Assembly (NCBI GenBank): GCA_910585795.1
Contig: CAJUFV010000030.1
Location: 1 to 18,233 of the forward strand
DNA from: an uncultured Clostridia bacterium
Lineage (GTDB): Bacteria > Bacillota > Clostridia > UBA1381
Direction: 5' to 3'
Length of the DNA: 18,233 nucleotides
Shown here: piece after piece, positions 1 to 8,478 of the stretch
Layout: each line of letters starts with the position of its first letter
Position numbering within the stretch: the first letter of the stretch is position 1
The notes under the pieces: generated by a model
Seen by the model: the letters and a program-made list of their open reading frames with translations, nothing else
Told to the model about the DNA's origin: nothing
Database searches by the model: none
Translations under genes and position numbers: made by a program

Positions 1-36
1 AAAAATATTCAATTTGATGAGAAAAGGAGAACACAA

Positions 37-984
37 ATGAAAAAAATAACTTCACTGGTTTTAGGGTTTATATTCATATTTTGTTTAATCGGATGCAGTA
101 ATATTTCCGATTTACCGGATATTCTAAACTCGGAAATTCCATACATACAACAAACACAAAATACAGACATTGACAAGCCGCAAACAACGGATATTGCGGA
201 TAATACTGATTTTGCAGTGCATTTTATAGATGTCGGACAGGGGGACGCGGCATTGATATTGTGTGATAATAAATCAATGTTAATTGATGGCGGTAAGGCT
301 CAGGTAAGTGATATTATCTACACATATTTGAAAAAACAGAATATTACACATTTAGACTACCTTGTATGCTCCCATGCTGATGCGGATCACGTGGGTGGCT
401 TGTCGGGTGCGTTGTCGGCTGTTTCAGTAGATACTGTTTACGCTCCTAAAACAGAAGCGGATACAAAAACATATCAGAATTTCAAAAGAAAAGTACAGGA
501 GCAAAATTTAGAAATACAGCATCCCGAACACGGGAGCAGCTTTGATTTTGGCAGTAGTACAGTTAAAGTATTAGCGCCTGTATATGAAGATGAGAATGAT
601 AGAAATAACTCGTCTATTGTATTAAAAATAATATATGGTTCGACTTCGTTTCTATTTACAGGTGATGCAGAGGATAAAAGCGAAAAAGCTATGATAGAAC
701 AGGGGTATGATTTATCTGCGGATGTTTTAAAAGTATCGCATCACGGTTCTGCAGGTGCAACGTCGTATAGATTTTTGCGCGAAGTATTACCGGAATATGC
801 GATAATTTCTGTGGGGAAGAATAACTACGGACATCCAACAGAAAAAGTATTAAGTCTTTTGAGGGATGCGGAAACTAAAGTATACAGAACAGATTTGCAG
901 GGTGATATAATTGTAAGGAGTGATGGCAGTAATGTGTCGGTTGATGTATCGCGCAATGCAGATATTGATACATTGAAACCGTAA
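37..984 (+). CDS. ComEC/Rec2-like metallo-beta-lactamase-fold lipoprotein
   Basis: This 315-residue protein is a predicted surface lipoprotein. A charged start and hydrophobic stretch end in the lipobox LIGC with the lipidated cysteine at residue 20, followed by a polar linker to about residue 58. The rest is a metallo-beta-lactamase domain of the ComEC type: DVGQGD at 65-70, the metal-binding SHADADH at 112-118, GDAE at 209-212, SHHGS at 234-238 and YGHP at 264-267. In ComEC this domain is fused to the DNA-uptake channel and is thought to cut the non-imported DNA strand. Here it stands alone without the channel, so a role as an extracytoplasmic phosphodiesterase or nuclease is inference. The start has a good AAGGAG site just upstream. 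Any promoter lies outside the window. Confidence 0.88.
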   Translation: MKKITSLVLGFIFIFCLIGCSNISDLPDILNSEIPYIQQTQNTDIDKPQTTDIADNTDFAVHFIDVGQGDAALILCDNKSMLIDGGKAQVSDIIYTYLKKQNITHLDYLVCSHADADHVGGLSGALSAVSVDTVYAPKTEADTKTYQNFKRKVQEQNLEIQHPEHGSSFDFGSSTVKVLAPVYEDENDRNNSSIVLKIIYGSTSFLFTGDAEDKSEKAMIEQGYDLSADVLKVSHHGSAGATSYRFLREVLPEYAIISVGKNNYGHPTEKVLSLLRDAETKVYRTDLQGDIIVRSDGSNVSVDVSRNADIDTLKP

Positions 985-1083
985 CGGAGTGTTATTAAAT
1001 AAGTAACATAATGAGAAAACAACAGTTATGTACTGTTATAAAAATACAAGACCGTAAAGTAAATTACTTAACTTAAAAAGCGC

Positions 1084-1114
1084 AAAATACCGCGATGAAT
1101 TGTCGCGGTATTTT
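1084..1114. terminator. bidirectional intrinsic terminator
   Basis: A perfect 12-base-pair stem (1084-1095 with 1103-1114) has a 7-base loop. It begins with an A-run and ends with a T-run, so it can act on both strands. It lies between the convergent lipoprotein gene (ending at 984) and the methyltransferase gene (ending at 1234), and would end both transcripts. The rest of the 985-1233 gap holds only AT-rich sequence. Confidence 0.8.
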
Positions 1115-1233
1115 CTTTGTATCAGCGCAATAATAAAAAAGTGTTGATTTATTATTTTTTTCTTTTATACGCTCCGAAAAAGTTTAAAGAGTGAAAATAT
1201 ATGGCTTATATGCTTGTATCTGCTTAAAGTCAA

Positions 1234-4008
1234 TTATTCCGTCAATTCCTGATACATTTTCATCAATTCAGCGACACATTGGCTCTCTGTCATAGTTTTA
1301 ACATCAAAACCGTAGGCTTGCATTACTGCTCTGTCATTCGCCTGATGTGCCTTGCGTAATTCAGGGGGCATTGTTAATTCGTCGTATAAGTCCGCTAAAC
1401 TGCTTTCAGGATATAACGCTCTTGCGTCAAGTATTGCTTGCGCTGTCTGTTCGATTTTTTTCTTTTGTTCGTCTGTTGGATTGCACCATACAAAATTATT
1501 ATAGACTATATTTATAGAATAACAATATCTCATTTCCAATCGACCACACACTGCTCTTGTCCAAGCCATATGCACATTAGAATTTATTATTCCAAAGTCA
1601 TAAAGTGTAGCATTTTCAACAATCTTCATTCTATTTGTGCATATTACATCATTACCCATAAATCCAATAGGAATGTATTTTCTGCCCTCTGATGAAATTT
1701 CAGGAATTGCAAGATAGCTGTCTGGATTTTTTGTTTCTCTAAATAAAGTTGGAGTTTCAGCTAACTTTCTACGACCAATATCAGGGGCATTTTCTCTATT
1801 TAATTTACAAAGTTCAATTCTTTCCATTACTTTAGGCATTTTTCTTAGTTCAAGCGGTGATACACCAACTAACCATAAACAATATCGTTTTTTATTATTT
1901 ATAAATTCTTGTGCTCCCATTAGTCTTTTTATATATCTTTTTGCGTTAGGTTCTTTTTTTAAAAAGTCATTATAATCTTTTTCATCAATAATGAGGTGTC
2001 CACCGTCTGCTGGGCGATTCCCTGTTGTCATTTCAAGAACATTACAAATAGGCTTTGTACGACTTTCAACAAAGATATTTGGTGCGTCAAACAAGTATGG
2101 ATTTATATTTTTTACAATTTGCATACGCTCTCCGTCATACAGTTGTTTTTCTGCTTTTCCATTTTGTGAAAAGCCTACAATAACACAATGCACCGCTGCT
2201 TTTTCACTTGCTTCGCTGTTCCATTTAAAGGTGCGGTGCGCAAAATCAATCTGTATGTTAAATCTGTCATATAGCGGTTTCCATACTCCTGCGACCTGTT
2301 CGCCCTGCGTAATAGAATTTGTTGATACAAACGCAGTATGTATATTGCTATTCTGCATAAATTCAGACGCTTTAAAATACCAGCCTGCAACATAATCAAT
2401 TTTGCCCGCTGTCTTGTACGGCTTGCCTTTTTCGTCAACATATATGGATAGTATATCCGCTTTCTGTTCTTTGTTTTGCAAAGAATATCCCACAAATGGC
2501 GGATTTCCCATAATATAATTCAATTCATGTTTTGGTATAACCTCGTTCCAATCAAGACGGAGCGCGTTGCCCTCAATAATATTCGCATAGCTTTTCAGCG
2601 GAAGAAAATCTAAACTTGTATGTACAATACTTTCCGTTTCTTTCATCATCTGACTTTCTGCTATCCATAACGCCGTTTTCGCTACCGTCACCGCAAAATC
2701 GTTGATTTCTATTCCGTAAAACTGACCGATTGACACCTTTATAACGTTTCCGACGTCAATCGTTATTTGTCCCTGCTGTATTTCTTCAATAGCCCTGTTT
2801 TCAAGCCGTCTTAAAGACATATATGTTTCAGTTAAAAAATTACCGCTCCCACAAGCAGGGTCAAGGAATTTTAATTTTGACAGCTTATCGGTAAAGGCTT
2901 CAAGACGGCTATTTTTTGTTTTCAGCGTCTTTATTTCAAGAATTTCCGCAAGCTCTTTAGTTAAGTCATCTAAAAATAATGGGGCGATTACCTTATGTAT
3001 ATTTTCGATTGATGTATAATGCATACCGCCTGACCGCCGTGTTTCGGGGTTCAAAGTGCTTTCAAATACCGCTCCGAATATTGTCGGCGATATTCCGCTC
3101 CAGTCGAAGTCCTCGCTTGCCTTGCGTAAAAGCAAGTCCTTTAATTCTTCCGTGAACGGTGGTATTTCTATTTCTTCATCTGCAAACAATCCGCCGTTTA
3201 CATATGGAAACGCTGCCAGCGTCGGATTATCGTCCGCTAAATATTTATCTCTTTTTTCTTCAGGAGTATCAAGAATTTTAAATAGCTTTATCAACGCTTC
3301 ACGGATACCATTTACGGGAATATCCTTTAAATAATCGTGGAATAAAAGATGTTTTCCGAAGATGTCCGCGTCCTCTGCATACAAACAAAATACAAGACGG
3401 ACACAAAGAGCGTTGAGGCTTTTCAAAGACTGTTCATCAGGATTTTTATATTGTGCAAGCAGTTTGTCGTACAAAATACCGACAATATTACCTGCTTGTA
3501 TAGATATTTCCATTTCCTGCTTTAACAGTTCGCTTTCTGTATCAACAAGAAATTGCAGACGGTAATATTCTTTAGGTAAATTCTCTAAAAGTATACTGTC
3601 CGGTTCGCCCGTTGGGTTTTCCATATCGTATATTAAAAATTCACTGAAATTTGATACCACAATAAAACGAGGGTGCTTTGAAACAGGTAACTCCGTTACA
3701 TATCTTTTCGCCTGCTGAAACGGCGTTAAAAGCGTCCCATCAGATTGCTTAATCGCTTTCCGCAAGTCCTTGTTTTTGCTTTTCTGCTCAATTAAAACAT
3801 GGGTTGCGGGTATATAGCCGTCAATAAAGCTGGTGTGGTCAAGCATGACTTTGTCCTCAAATGAGATAAGCTGTTCGGGGTGCTCCGCTCCCAAAACATC
3901 ACGCAGCAAAGACAGCCAGAACGGCTGACTTTCGCCCTTTTCATACCCTCTGTCTTTCCAATACTCCGCAAATTTCTTTGCGGCTTTTTTTTGTTCCGTA
4001 TTTTTCAT
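1234..4008 (-). CDS. MmeI-like type IIG/IIL restriction-modification enzyme
   Basis: This 924-residue protein is close in length to MmeI-family single-chain enzymes, which methylate adenine and cut DNA with one polypeptide. The N-terminus carries a PD-(D/E)XK-type nuclease signature: D63, ten residues, then E74-Q-K76. A helical spacer follows. The methyltransferase motif I, FLDPACGSGNF, is at 381-391, and the catalytic motif IV, GNPPFVGY, at 501-508 marks an N6-adenine methyltransferase. The C-terminal third probably holds the target-recognition domain. Cofactor should be S-adenosylmethionine. Nuclease and methyltransferase residues both look intact, so it is probably active. The recognition sequence cannot be read from the sequence. 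It has its own promoter, divergent from the HU gene, and an SD-like GGAG about 10 bases before the ATG. No separate specificity or nuclease subunit is present, which fits a self-contained enzyme. BREX PglX-type methyltransferases are the main alternative, but they are normally longer and flanked by other BREX genes. Confidence 0.87.
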   Translation of the reverse strand: MKNTEQKKAAKKFAEYWKDRGYEKGESQPFWLSLLRDVLGAEHPEQLISFEDKVMLDHTSFIDGYIPATHVLIEQKSKNKDLRKAIKQSDGTLLTPFQQAKRYVTELPVSKHPRFIVVSNFSEFLIYDMENPTGEPDSILLENLPKEYYRLQFLVDTESELLKQEMEISIQAGNIVGILYDKLLAQYKNPDEQSLKSLNALCVRLVFCLYAEDADIFGKHLLFHDYLKDIPVNGIREALIKLFKILDTPEEKRDKYLADDNPTLAAFPYVNGGLFADEEIEIPPFTEELKDLLLRKASEDFDWSGISPTIFGAVFESTLNPETRRSGGMHYTSIENIHKVIAPLFLDDLTKELAEILEIKTLKTKNSRLEAFTDKLSKLKFLDPACGSGNFLTETYMSLRRLENRAIEEIQQGQITIDVGNVIKVSIGQFYGIEINDFAVTVAKTALWIAESQMMKETESIVHTSLDFLPLKSYANIIEGNALRLDWNEVIPKHELNYIMGNPPFVGYSLQNKEQKADILSIYVDEKGKPYKTAGKIDYVAGWYFKASEFMQNSNIHTAFVSTNSITQGEQVAGVWKPLYDRFNIQIDFAHRTFKWNSEASEKAAVHCVIVGFSQNGKAEKQLYDGERMQIVKNINPYLFDAPNIFVESRTKPICNVLEMTTGNRPADGGHLIIDEKDYNDFLKKEPNAKRYIKRLMGAQEFINNKKRYCLWLVGVSPLELRKMPKVMERIELCKLNRENAPDIGRRKLAETPTLFRETKNPDSYLAIPEISSEGRKYIPIGFMGNDVICTNRMKIVENATLYDFGIINSNVHMAWTRAVCGRLEMRYCYSINIVYNNFVWCNPTDEQKKKIEQTAQAILDARALYPESSLADLYDELTMPPELRKAHQANDRAVMQAYGFDVKTMTESQCVAELMKMYQELTE

Positions 4009-4044
4009 AGCTTTTACTCCGTTTTGTTTTTATAATTGCTTTTA

Positions 4045-4073
4045 ATTATATCATATAAAAACAATTAAAGCAA
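4045..4073 (-). promoter_or_regulatory. sigma-A promoter of the methyltransferase gene
   Basis: On the minus strand TTGCTT (4073-4068) is followed by a 17-base spacer and a perfect TATAAT (4050-4045). It is placed about 40 bases before the MmeI-like start codon. It lies back to back with the HU promoter, so the 4009-4191 gap holds two divergent promoters. Confidence 0.75.
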
Positions 4074-4129
4074 TTATCAGAACAGGTAAATAGGAGCAAT
4101 TGATGATGAAGAATAATTAAAGGTAAAAC

Positions 4130-4158
4130 TTGCATTTTACTAGAATATAGGTTATAAT
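4130..4158 (+). promoter_or_regulatory. sigma-A promoter of the HU gene
   Basis: TTGCAT (4130-4135), a 17-base spacer and a perfect TATAAT (4153-4158) precede the HU start at 4192. A strong ribosome-binding site, AAAGGAGGAGGTG, begins about 20 bases before the ATG. Confidence 0.8.
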
Positions 4159-4191
4159 TTCAATATAATTCAAAGGAGGAGGTGTGGGAAG

Positions 4192-4464
4192 ATGAATAAA
4201 ACAGAACTTATTAGTGCAATGGCAGAAAAAGCCAATATTTCCAAAAAGGATACTGAAGCTGTGCTGAACGCTTTTATTGATACCGTGCAAAATGCTGTCA
4301 AGGACGGAGATAAAATAGCGCTTGTTGGTTTCGGCACATTTGAAGCAAGAGAAAGAGCTGAAAGAACAGGCAAAAACCCGAGAACGGGCGAAGCTATCAA
4401 AATAGCCGCTTGCAAAGTTCCTGCTTTTAAGGCAGGCAAGTCTTTCAAGGACTTGGTAAAATAA
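4192..4464 (+). CDS. HU family DNA-binding protein
   Basis: This 90-residue protein has the full length and layout of HU, the dimeric histone-like protein that bends DNA without strong sequence preference. The N-terminal helices are followed by GFGTFE at 46-51. The beta-arm region RTGKNPRTG at 58-66 carries the proline that intercalates into DNA. The C-terminal VPAFKAGKSFKD at 76-87 is typical of the family. The gene has its own promoter and terminator, so it is a single-gene unit. Whether it is the main chromosomal HU or an element-borne copy cannot be decided from this window. Confidence 0.95.
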   Translation: MNKTELISAMAEKANISKKDTEAVLNAFIDTVQNAVKDGDKIALVGFGTFEARERAERTGKNPRTGEAIKIAACKVPAFKAGKSFKDLVK

Positions 4465-4477
4465 ATTTTTGTGATGT

Positions 4478-4522
4478 AAATAGGTATGTGGAATTTTATC
4501 CGCATACCTATTTATTTTTTTT
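4478..4522 (+). terminator. intrinsic terminator after HU
   Basis: A 14-base-pair stem with one G-T wobble (4478-4491 with 4500-4513, arms AAATAGGTATGTGG and CCGCATACCTATTT) is followed by an almost pure T-run. It lies 13 bases after the HU stop codon and separates HU from the next promoter at 4553. Confidence 0.85.
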
Positions 4523-4552
4523 GTTCTACCCCGATTTTTTTTGCACATGGTA

Positions 4553-4581
4553 TTGTAATCTGCATTTTTCCAATATATAAT
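4553..4581 (+). promoter_or_regulatory. sigma-A promoter of the candidate small RNA / helicase leader
   Basis: TTGTAA (4553-4558), a 17-base spacer and a perfect TATAAT (4576-4581) predict a transcript starting near 4588. No reading frame begins there. The first downstream signals are the repeats and terminator-like hairpin at 4593-4671. Confidence 0.7.
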
Positions 4582-4592
4582 ATAGGCATAAA

Positions 4593-4631
4593 TGGTTGTA
4601 GTTAAAGTGGTTGTAGTTAAGTGGTTATGAG
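4593..4631 (+). repeat. short direct repeats in the leader
   Basis: Two near-identical units, TGGTTGTAGTTAAAG (4593-4607) and TGGTTGTAGTTAAG (4608-4621), are followed by a diverged third start, TGGTTATGAG (4622-4631), which forms the 5' arm of the terminator stem. They may be competing RNA pairing arms or a protein-binding site. Confidence 0.7.
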
Positions 4632-4671
4632 AGTTCTGTCCCGGGGGACAGTGCGCCCATAACCGTTTTTT
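4623..4671 (+). terminator. nested-hairpin intrinsic terminator or attenuator
   Basis: A 7-base-pair outer stem encloses a 6-to-7-base-pair inner GC-rich hairpin (the palindrome CTGTCCCGGGGGACAG), followed by G and six T. It ends the candidate leader RNA. For the helicase operon to be expressed from the promoter at 4553, this structure would have to be read through. Confidence 0.65.
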
Positions 4672-4782
4672 ATTAGGAAAAACAATTAAATATTACGGAA
4701 ATAAAACACAAGGATATTGCTTTTTAGCGTAGAATTGTGTTTTTTTCATATAAAAATTTTAAGTAAGGAGGAAAAAGCAGAA

Positions 4783-7700
4783 ATGAGGAAACTACCTCAA
4801 TTAGTGCCGATAATCCATCATGACAAGGACATATTGCTGAAATGTTTTGCCGATACTCTTGTGTATTACAAAAACAATAATGTCCGTAAAATGGTGGCTG
4901 TTCGGTTCGGAGGGTATCCTGAACAAGTCAGAGGTATGAGTGATGCTATGTACGGAGGAATTGCAGTTGAGGCTGAAATAGAACAGCGCAGGGTAATTAT
5001 CAGTACACAGAAAAAGCAATGCCGCAGAAAGCTGTCGCATGACGGCGTTTATGCGGAGGCTATGCTCATTACTAATGATGATGAAAAGAAGGATACGAAA
5101 GAGGACGAAAAAAAAGGAAAGGAGAACATAAAACAAAGGAAATTTATTTTTTGTAAGGAAAACGACAGGGATGCGCTGTTTGATGAAATTGATAAAAAGA
5201 TTTCTGTACCGCTTATTCCCGAATTTAGGGACTTCATCATTGATGAGCTTATTAAAAATGAAATACTTATACCGCTTGAAGTTCTGTCAATAGAACAGAG
5301 CTTTGACGCGTATATGCTTCGTATGCGTAATGACGAAAGAGACGTTATTGATATTGTGAACAGAGGTCTTGCCTCCGGAGCTATATCAATACCGAAAGCA
5401 GACAAATCACAAAATGACTTCAGGGACATCAATTCAGTATCAAAATATTTGCAGGAGTACGGCACTGTAATAGCAGAGCGTATCAAGGACTCGTTCTCCC
5501 CGTTGTATGACCCTGCGGAGGAGGACATATGCCCGATACTGAAAGACATCAACAAGTATTTAAAAAGCCATACGGGTTATGAACTGTATCCCGCTCAGCT
5601 TGCTGTGGCGGAGGCAGTCAAACGAAGGCTTGATGAAGCAAAGGTCGCAATGATAATTGCAGAATGCGGCTCGGGCAAGACCAAAATCGGCTCGGCATCG
5701 CTGGCGGCATATCAGAACGGTCAAAAGAGCTTTAATGTGGTGCTTTCGCCGTCACACGTAACGAAAAAATGGGTTCGTGAGATTTATGAAACGCTTCCAA
5801 ATACAAAAGCGGCAGTAATTCACAATATTACTGAACTGCAAGCGGTGTATAAGGATTATAAAAAGAACAATAGTACAGTATATGTTATTCTGTCAAAGGA
5901 ACGAGCAAGGGACGGATATATGAAACGTCCTGCTGTGAGGTTTTCAAGACATAAGCAGGCATATATATGTCCGGACTGCGGAGCAGTTATAGAAGAAGAA
6001 CTATCCGATGGCGGCAGTAAGTACAAAATAAAAGCAAATCAATTCTTTTTTAAGAGGGAAAACAACAAAAATCATAAGTGTGAGGAATGCGGTGCAAATT
6101 TATGGACTGCATATAATCCTGATGACTATTCTTTGCGTAATAATAAATGGGTGAAGATAGGCGATTATGGGTATGTGTACCGTGATTTTGCGTATTCGCA
6201 TTTGGAAAGGACTAAGGATAAAAAAGTCATAGAGAAATTGCATGATATTATCTCTAATCCTCAAATGATATTTCCCGCTCTCGGCGGATACAGACGCTAC
6301 ACTTTAAGCGGATATATAGCTGAGCATATAAAGGAAGTTGACGGACTTTTATGTGACGAACTGCATCAGTATAAGGGTGACAGCGGACAGGGCAATGCAA
6401 TGGCTAATCTTGTCGGCTGCAGTAATAAGGTCATAGGTATGACGGCAACGCTTGTAAACGGTTATTCAAGCGGTATTTTCTATCTGCTTTATCGTATTGC
6501 GCCTAACCTTATGCTTGCGGATAATAAGGCATACAATAATCCTACGGCATTTAACAGTGAATACGGTGTTACTGAGGAGATATTTGAGGTTGCAGTCAGT
6601 GAATATAATCAGAATAGCCGCGCAAGAGGTTCAAAAATGCGTGAACGTCAGCTGCCGGGTGTTTCGCCTTTGGTATATTCAAGATTTCTTATTGAATCGG
6701 CGGTGTTCTTATCCCTTAACGATATGGGTAAGGCTTTGCCTGATTATGAGGAAATACCTGTTGAATTATCATTGTGCGATGAGGTTAAGAAGGAATATGA
6801 CAGAATAGAAAATGCACTTGTCAGCATTATGCGTAACGACAAGAAAGCATCGCAAAAAATTATGTCAAAATATCTTCAGCTTCTATCGACTTATCCCGAA
6901 CAGCCGTATAATCAAGACCCTGTTATACATCCGATTTATAAGGATAAGGGAAATCCCATTATAACGCCGAAAGATACAGCGAAACCGGAGGATTTAAGCG
7001 AAAAGGATTTGGCGGTGCTTGATATAGTGGAACGCAAGGTCAAAAACGGAGAGCGTGTTCTGATTTATACCAACTGGGTGAAGCTTGACACACAGGATAA
7101 ACTGCAAAAACTGTTATCCGAAAAAGGATACAGGACAGAAATTTTACGTGTCAAAGTTCAGCCCGATAAGCGTGAAAGCTGGGTAGATGATAAGGTTACA
7201 AAAGGTATTGACGTGCTTATAACAAATCCATCACTGGTGGAAACCGGATTGGACTTAAATGCGTTTACAACGCTTGTGTATTACAATATCGGATATAATT
7301 TATTCACTTTCCGTCAAAGCTCGCGCCGTTCTTGGCGAATAAATCAGACAGCGCCGCGTATTGAGGTGTATATGCTCTATTATAAGGGTGTTATGCAAGA
7401 GCGCGCGTTAAAGCTGATGGCGTCAAAATTGGCGGTTGCCACTATTATAGAGGGTAATCTGTCGGACGAAGGCTTGGCGGCAATGAGCGAATGCAGAGAT
7501 ATGACAACTCTTCTTGCAAAAGAGCTGACTCTGGGTATTAAATCAGAAATTGATGATTTATCTGAAGCCTTTAAGAAGATGGCGATAATTCATGATAGAA
7601 CGGAAGAAACACAAATTATTGAAGCAGATGAAAATATTATGGAAGAGATCAAGACTGATAATCAGGAGCCACTGAAACTGTATATACCGCCTGTAAGAGT

Positions 7701-7815
7701 TCATACGGAGGTGGAAATCAGTGTTTCAGCCGCATTTTCAGGTAAGAGGTGTCACAGGAACGTGGAATGTGACGATCCTGACCAGATTTCATTTTTTGAT
7801 TTGCTTGCAAGTTAA
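4783..7815 (+). CDS. SNF2/SF2-type DEAD/DEAH-box helicase with zinc-finger insert
   Basis: This protein of 1010 residues is an ATP-driven nucleic-acid translocase of helicase superfamily 2. After an N-terminal region of about 270 residues with no recognised domain comes the Walker A motif CGSGKT at 295-300. A Cys4 zinc-binding insert follows (CPDC at 396-399 and CEEC at 433-436). The DEAH-like box DELH is at 525-528. The second helicase lobe has ETGLD near 820. Motif VI, QSSRRSWRINQ at 845-855, is the SNF2-like arginine-finger motif. The start at 4783 was chosen because AAGGAGG lies 11 bases before this ATG. An in-frame TTG further upstream has no such site. It is the first gene of the long plus-strand array, and the next gene begins 9 bases after its stop. 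A role in remodelling or unwinding DNA for the downstream clamp and SSB is inference. Confidence 0.85.
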   Translation: MRKLPQLVPIIHHDKDILLKCFADTLVYYKNNNVRKMVAVRFGGYPEQVRGMSDAMYGGIAVEAEIEQRRVIISTQKKQCRRKLSHDGVYAEAMLITNDDEKKDTKEDEKKGKENIKQRKFIFCKENDRDALFDEIDKKISVPLIPEFRDFIIDELIKNEILIPLEVLSIEQSFDAYMLRMRNDERDVIDIVNRGLASGAISIPKADKSQNDFRDINSVSKYLQEYGTVIAERIKDSFSPLYDPAEEDICPILKDINKYLKSHTGYELYPAQLAVAEAVKRRLDEAKVAMIIAECGSGKTKIGSASLAAYQNGQKSFNVVLSPSHVTKKWVREIYETLPNTKAAVIHNITELQAVYKDYKKNNSTVYVILSKERARDGYMKRPAVRFSRHKQAYICPDCGAVIEEELSDGGSKYKIKANQFFFKRENNKNHKCEECGANLWTAYNPDDYSLRNNKWVKIGDYGYVYRDFAYSHLERTKDKKVIEKLHDIISNPQMIFPALGGYRRYTLSGYIAEHIKEVDGLLCDELHQYKGDSGQGNAMANLVGCSNKVIGMTATLVNGYSSGIFYLLYRIAPNLMLADNKAYNNPTAFNSEYGVTEEIFEVAVSEYNQNSRARGSKMRERQLPGVSPLVYSRFLIESAVFLSLNDMGKALPDYEEIPVELSLCDEVKKEYDRIENALVSIMRNDKKASQKIMSKYLQLLSTYPEQPYNQDPVIHPIYKDKGNPIITPKDTAKPEDLSEKDLAVLDIVERKVKNGERVLIYTNWVKLDTQDKLQKLLSEKGYRTEILRVKVQPDKRESWVDDKVTKGIDVLITNPSLVETGLDLNAFTTLVYYNIGYNLFTFRQSSRRSWRINQTAPRIEVYMLYYKGVMQERALKLMASKLAVATIIEGNLSDEGLAAMSECRDMTTLLAKELTLGIKSEIDDLSEAFKKMAIIHDRTEETQIIEADENIMEEIKTDNQEPLKLYIPPVRVHTEVEISVSAAFSGKRCHRNVECDDPDQISFFDLLAS

Positions 7816-7824
7816 GGAGGAAAA

Positions 7825-8463
7825 ATGATGATTGACGCGCATTTGTTCGGACAGACTTTTTATACGAGATTTGGTATGCAGAAAGAAATTGTTGGCAGTA
7901 AAACATATCAGGATTTGGGAGAATGTTATTTAGTAAATCCCAATTATCCCGAACCTGCAAGAGATGATTTTGTGGGATGCGATATTGTAACTGAAGCAGA
8001 TATGCACGATATTCTATCTAAACAGCCGGAATATATAGTCAAGTATAAGGAGCGTCAGAAAAGAGAAACAGAATACAAAATACAGTTAGAGCTTCAAGAG
8101 AAAAAACGTAAAGAAGAGGAAGCAATGCTTGAAAAGGAATACGATTTATATGGTTTCTTGGACGGGAATACGCCTATGCAATGCGGAAAAATTCAAATGG
8201 TATTACAGAAGAAGTTTGTATATAGAATACATAAATCCGATGAAGATACGGAGTGTTGCGATATGGTACAGCGAAGCTATATGAGCAGAAAGAATTTTGT
8301 AATACATCAGCTTAGAAACGGTTACATGCCTAAATGTGAAAATGGCAAGTATATGCTGTGTAAAATGATAGATAAAGCACGAGGGTATGTATATTATATA
8401 ACCAAAACAGAATATGATTTTGGAATGTATCTGCTTGATAACGGTATTTTAGAAAAGGTTTGA
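7825..8463 (+). CDS. hypothetical protein with a central charged coiled coil
   Basis: This 212-residue protein is not recognised. The N-terminal part is mixed and rich in aromatic residues. Residues about 70-105 are very rich in Lys, Glu, Arg and Gln and probably form a helical coiled coil. The C-terminal 100 residues look globular and contain many Tyr, Cys and Met residues. No signal peptide or membrane segment is seen. Two consecutive ATG codons (7825 and 7828) follow a strong AAGGAGG, and either could be used. It sits between the helicase and the sliding clamp with very short gaps, so it is probably co-translated with them and may be a partner of one of them (inference). Confidence 0.7.
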   Translation: MMIDAHLFGQTFYTRFGMQKEIVGSKTYQDLGECYLVNPNYPEPARDDFVGCDIVTEADMHDILSKQPEYIVKYKERQKRETEYKIQLELQEKKRKEEEAMLEKEYDLYGFLDGNTPMQCGKIQMVLQKKFVYRIHKSDEDTECCDMVQRSYMSRKNFVIHQLRNGYMPKCENGKYMLCKMIDKARGYVYYITKTEYDFGMYLLDNGILEKV

Positions 8464-8478
8464 AAGGAAGAAAAATAA

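Larger units (their letters stand above)
4588..4671 (+). ncRNA. candidate small RNA or attenuating leader upstream of the helicase
   Basis: The predicted transcript is about 84 nt long and has no SD-led ORF. It begins with tandem copies of TGGTTGTAGTTAA(A)G, then forms a nested hairpin. The outer stem is GGTTATG (4623-4629) with CATAACC (4658-4664). The inner stem is CTGTCC with GGACAG around a CGGG loop (4636-4651). A run of six T follows (4666-4671), as in an intrinsic terminator. Each upstream GGTTGT repeat can also pair with ATAACC (using a G-T wobble), so it could compete with the outer stem. That would give alternative structures as in attenuation. The helicase gene starts 112 bases after the T-run. 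No Rfam family is recognised. It could be a free small RNA or a cis-regulator. Confidence 0.5.

Noticed and set aside
1129..1156. AT-only 9-base-pair hairpin followed by T-run
   Set aside because: It lacks GC pairs and lies just after the strong bidirectional terminator. It is probably AT-rich chance pairing.
4117..4548. Minus-strand frames opposite the HU gene
   Set aside because: They lie opposite a certain HU gene and its terminator and have no ribosome-binding site.
4717..4782. TTG-initiated upstream extension of the helicase
   Set aside because: The strong AAGGAGG is placed for the ATG at 4783, and the extension runs through it with non-conserved-looking sequence.
5049..5555. A 168-codon minus-strand frame inside the helicase gene
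   Set aside because: It is an antisense shadow, rich in serine and hydrophobic residues, of a well-supported gene.
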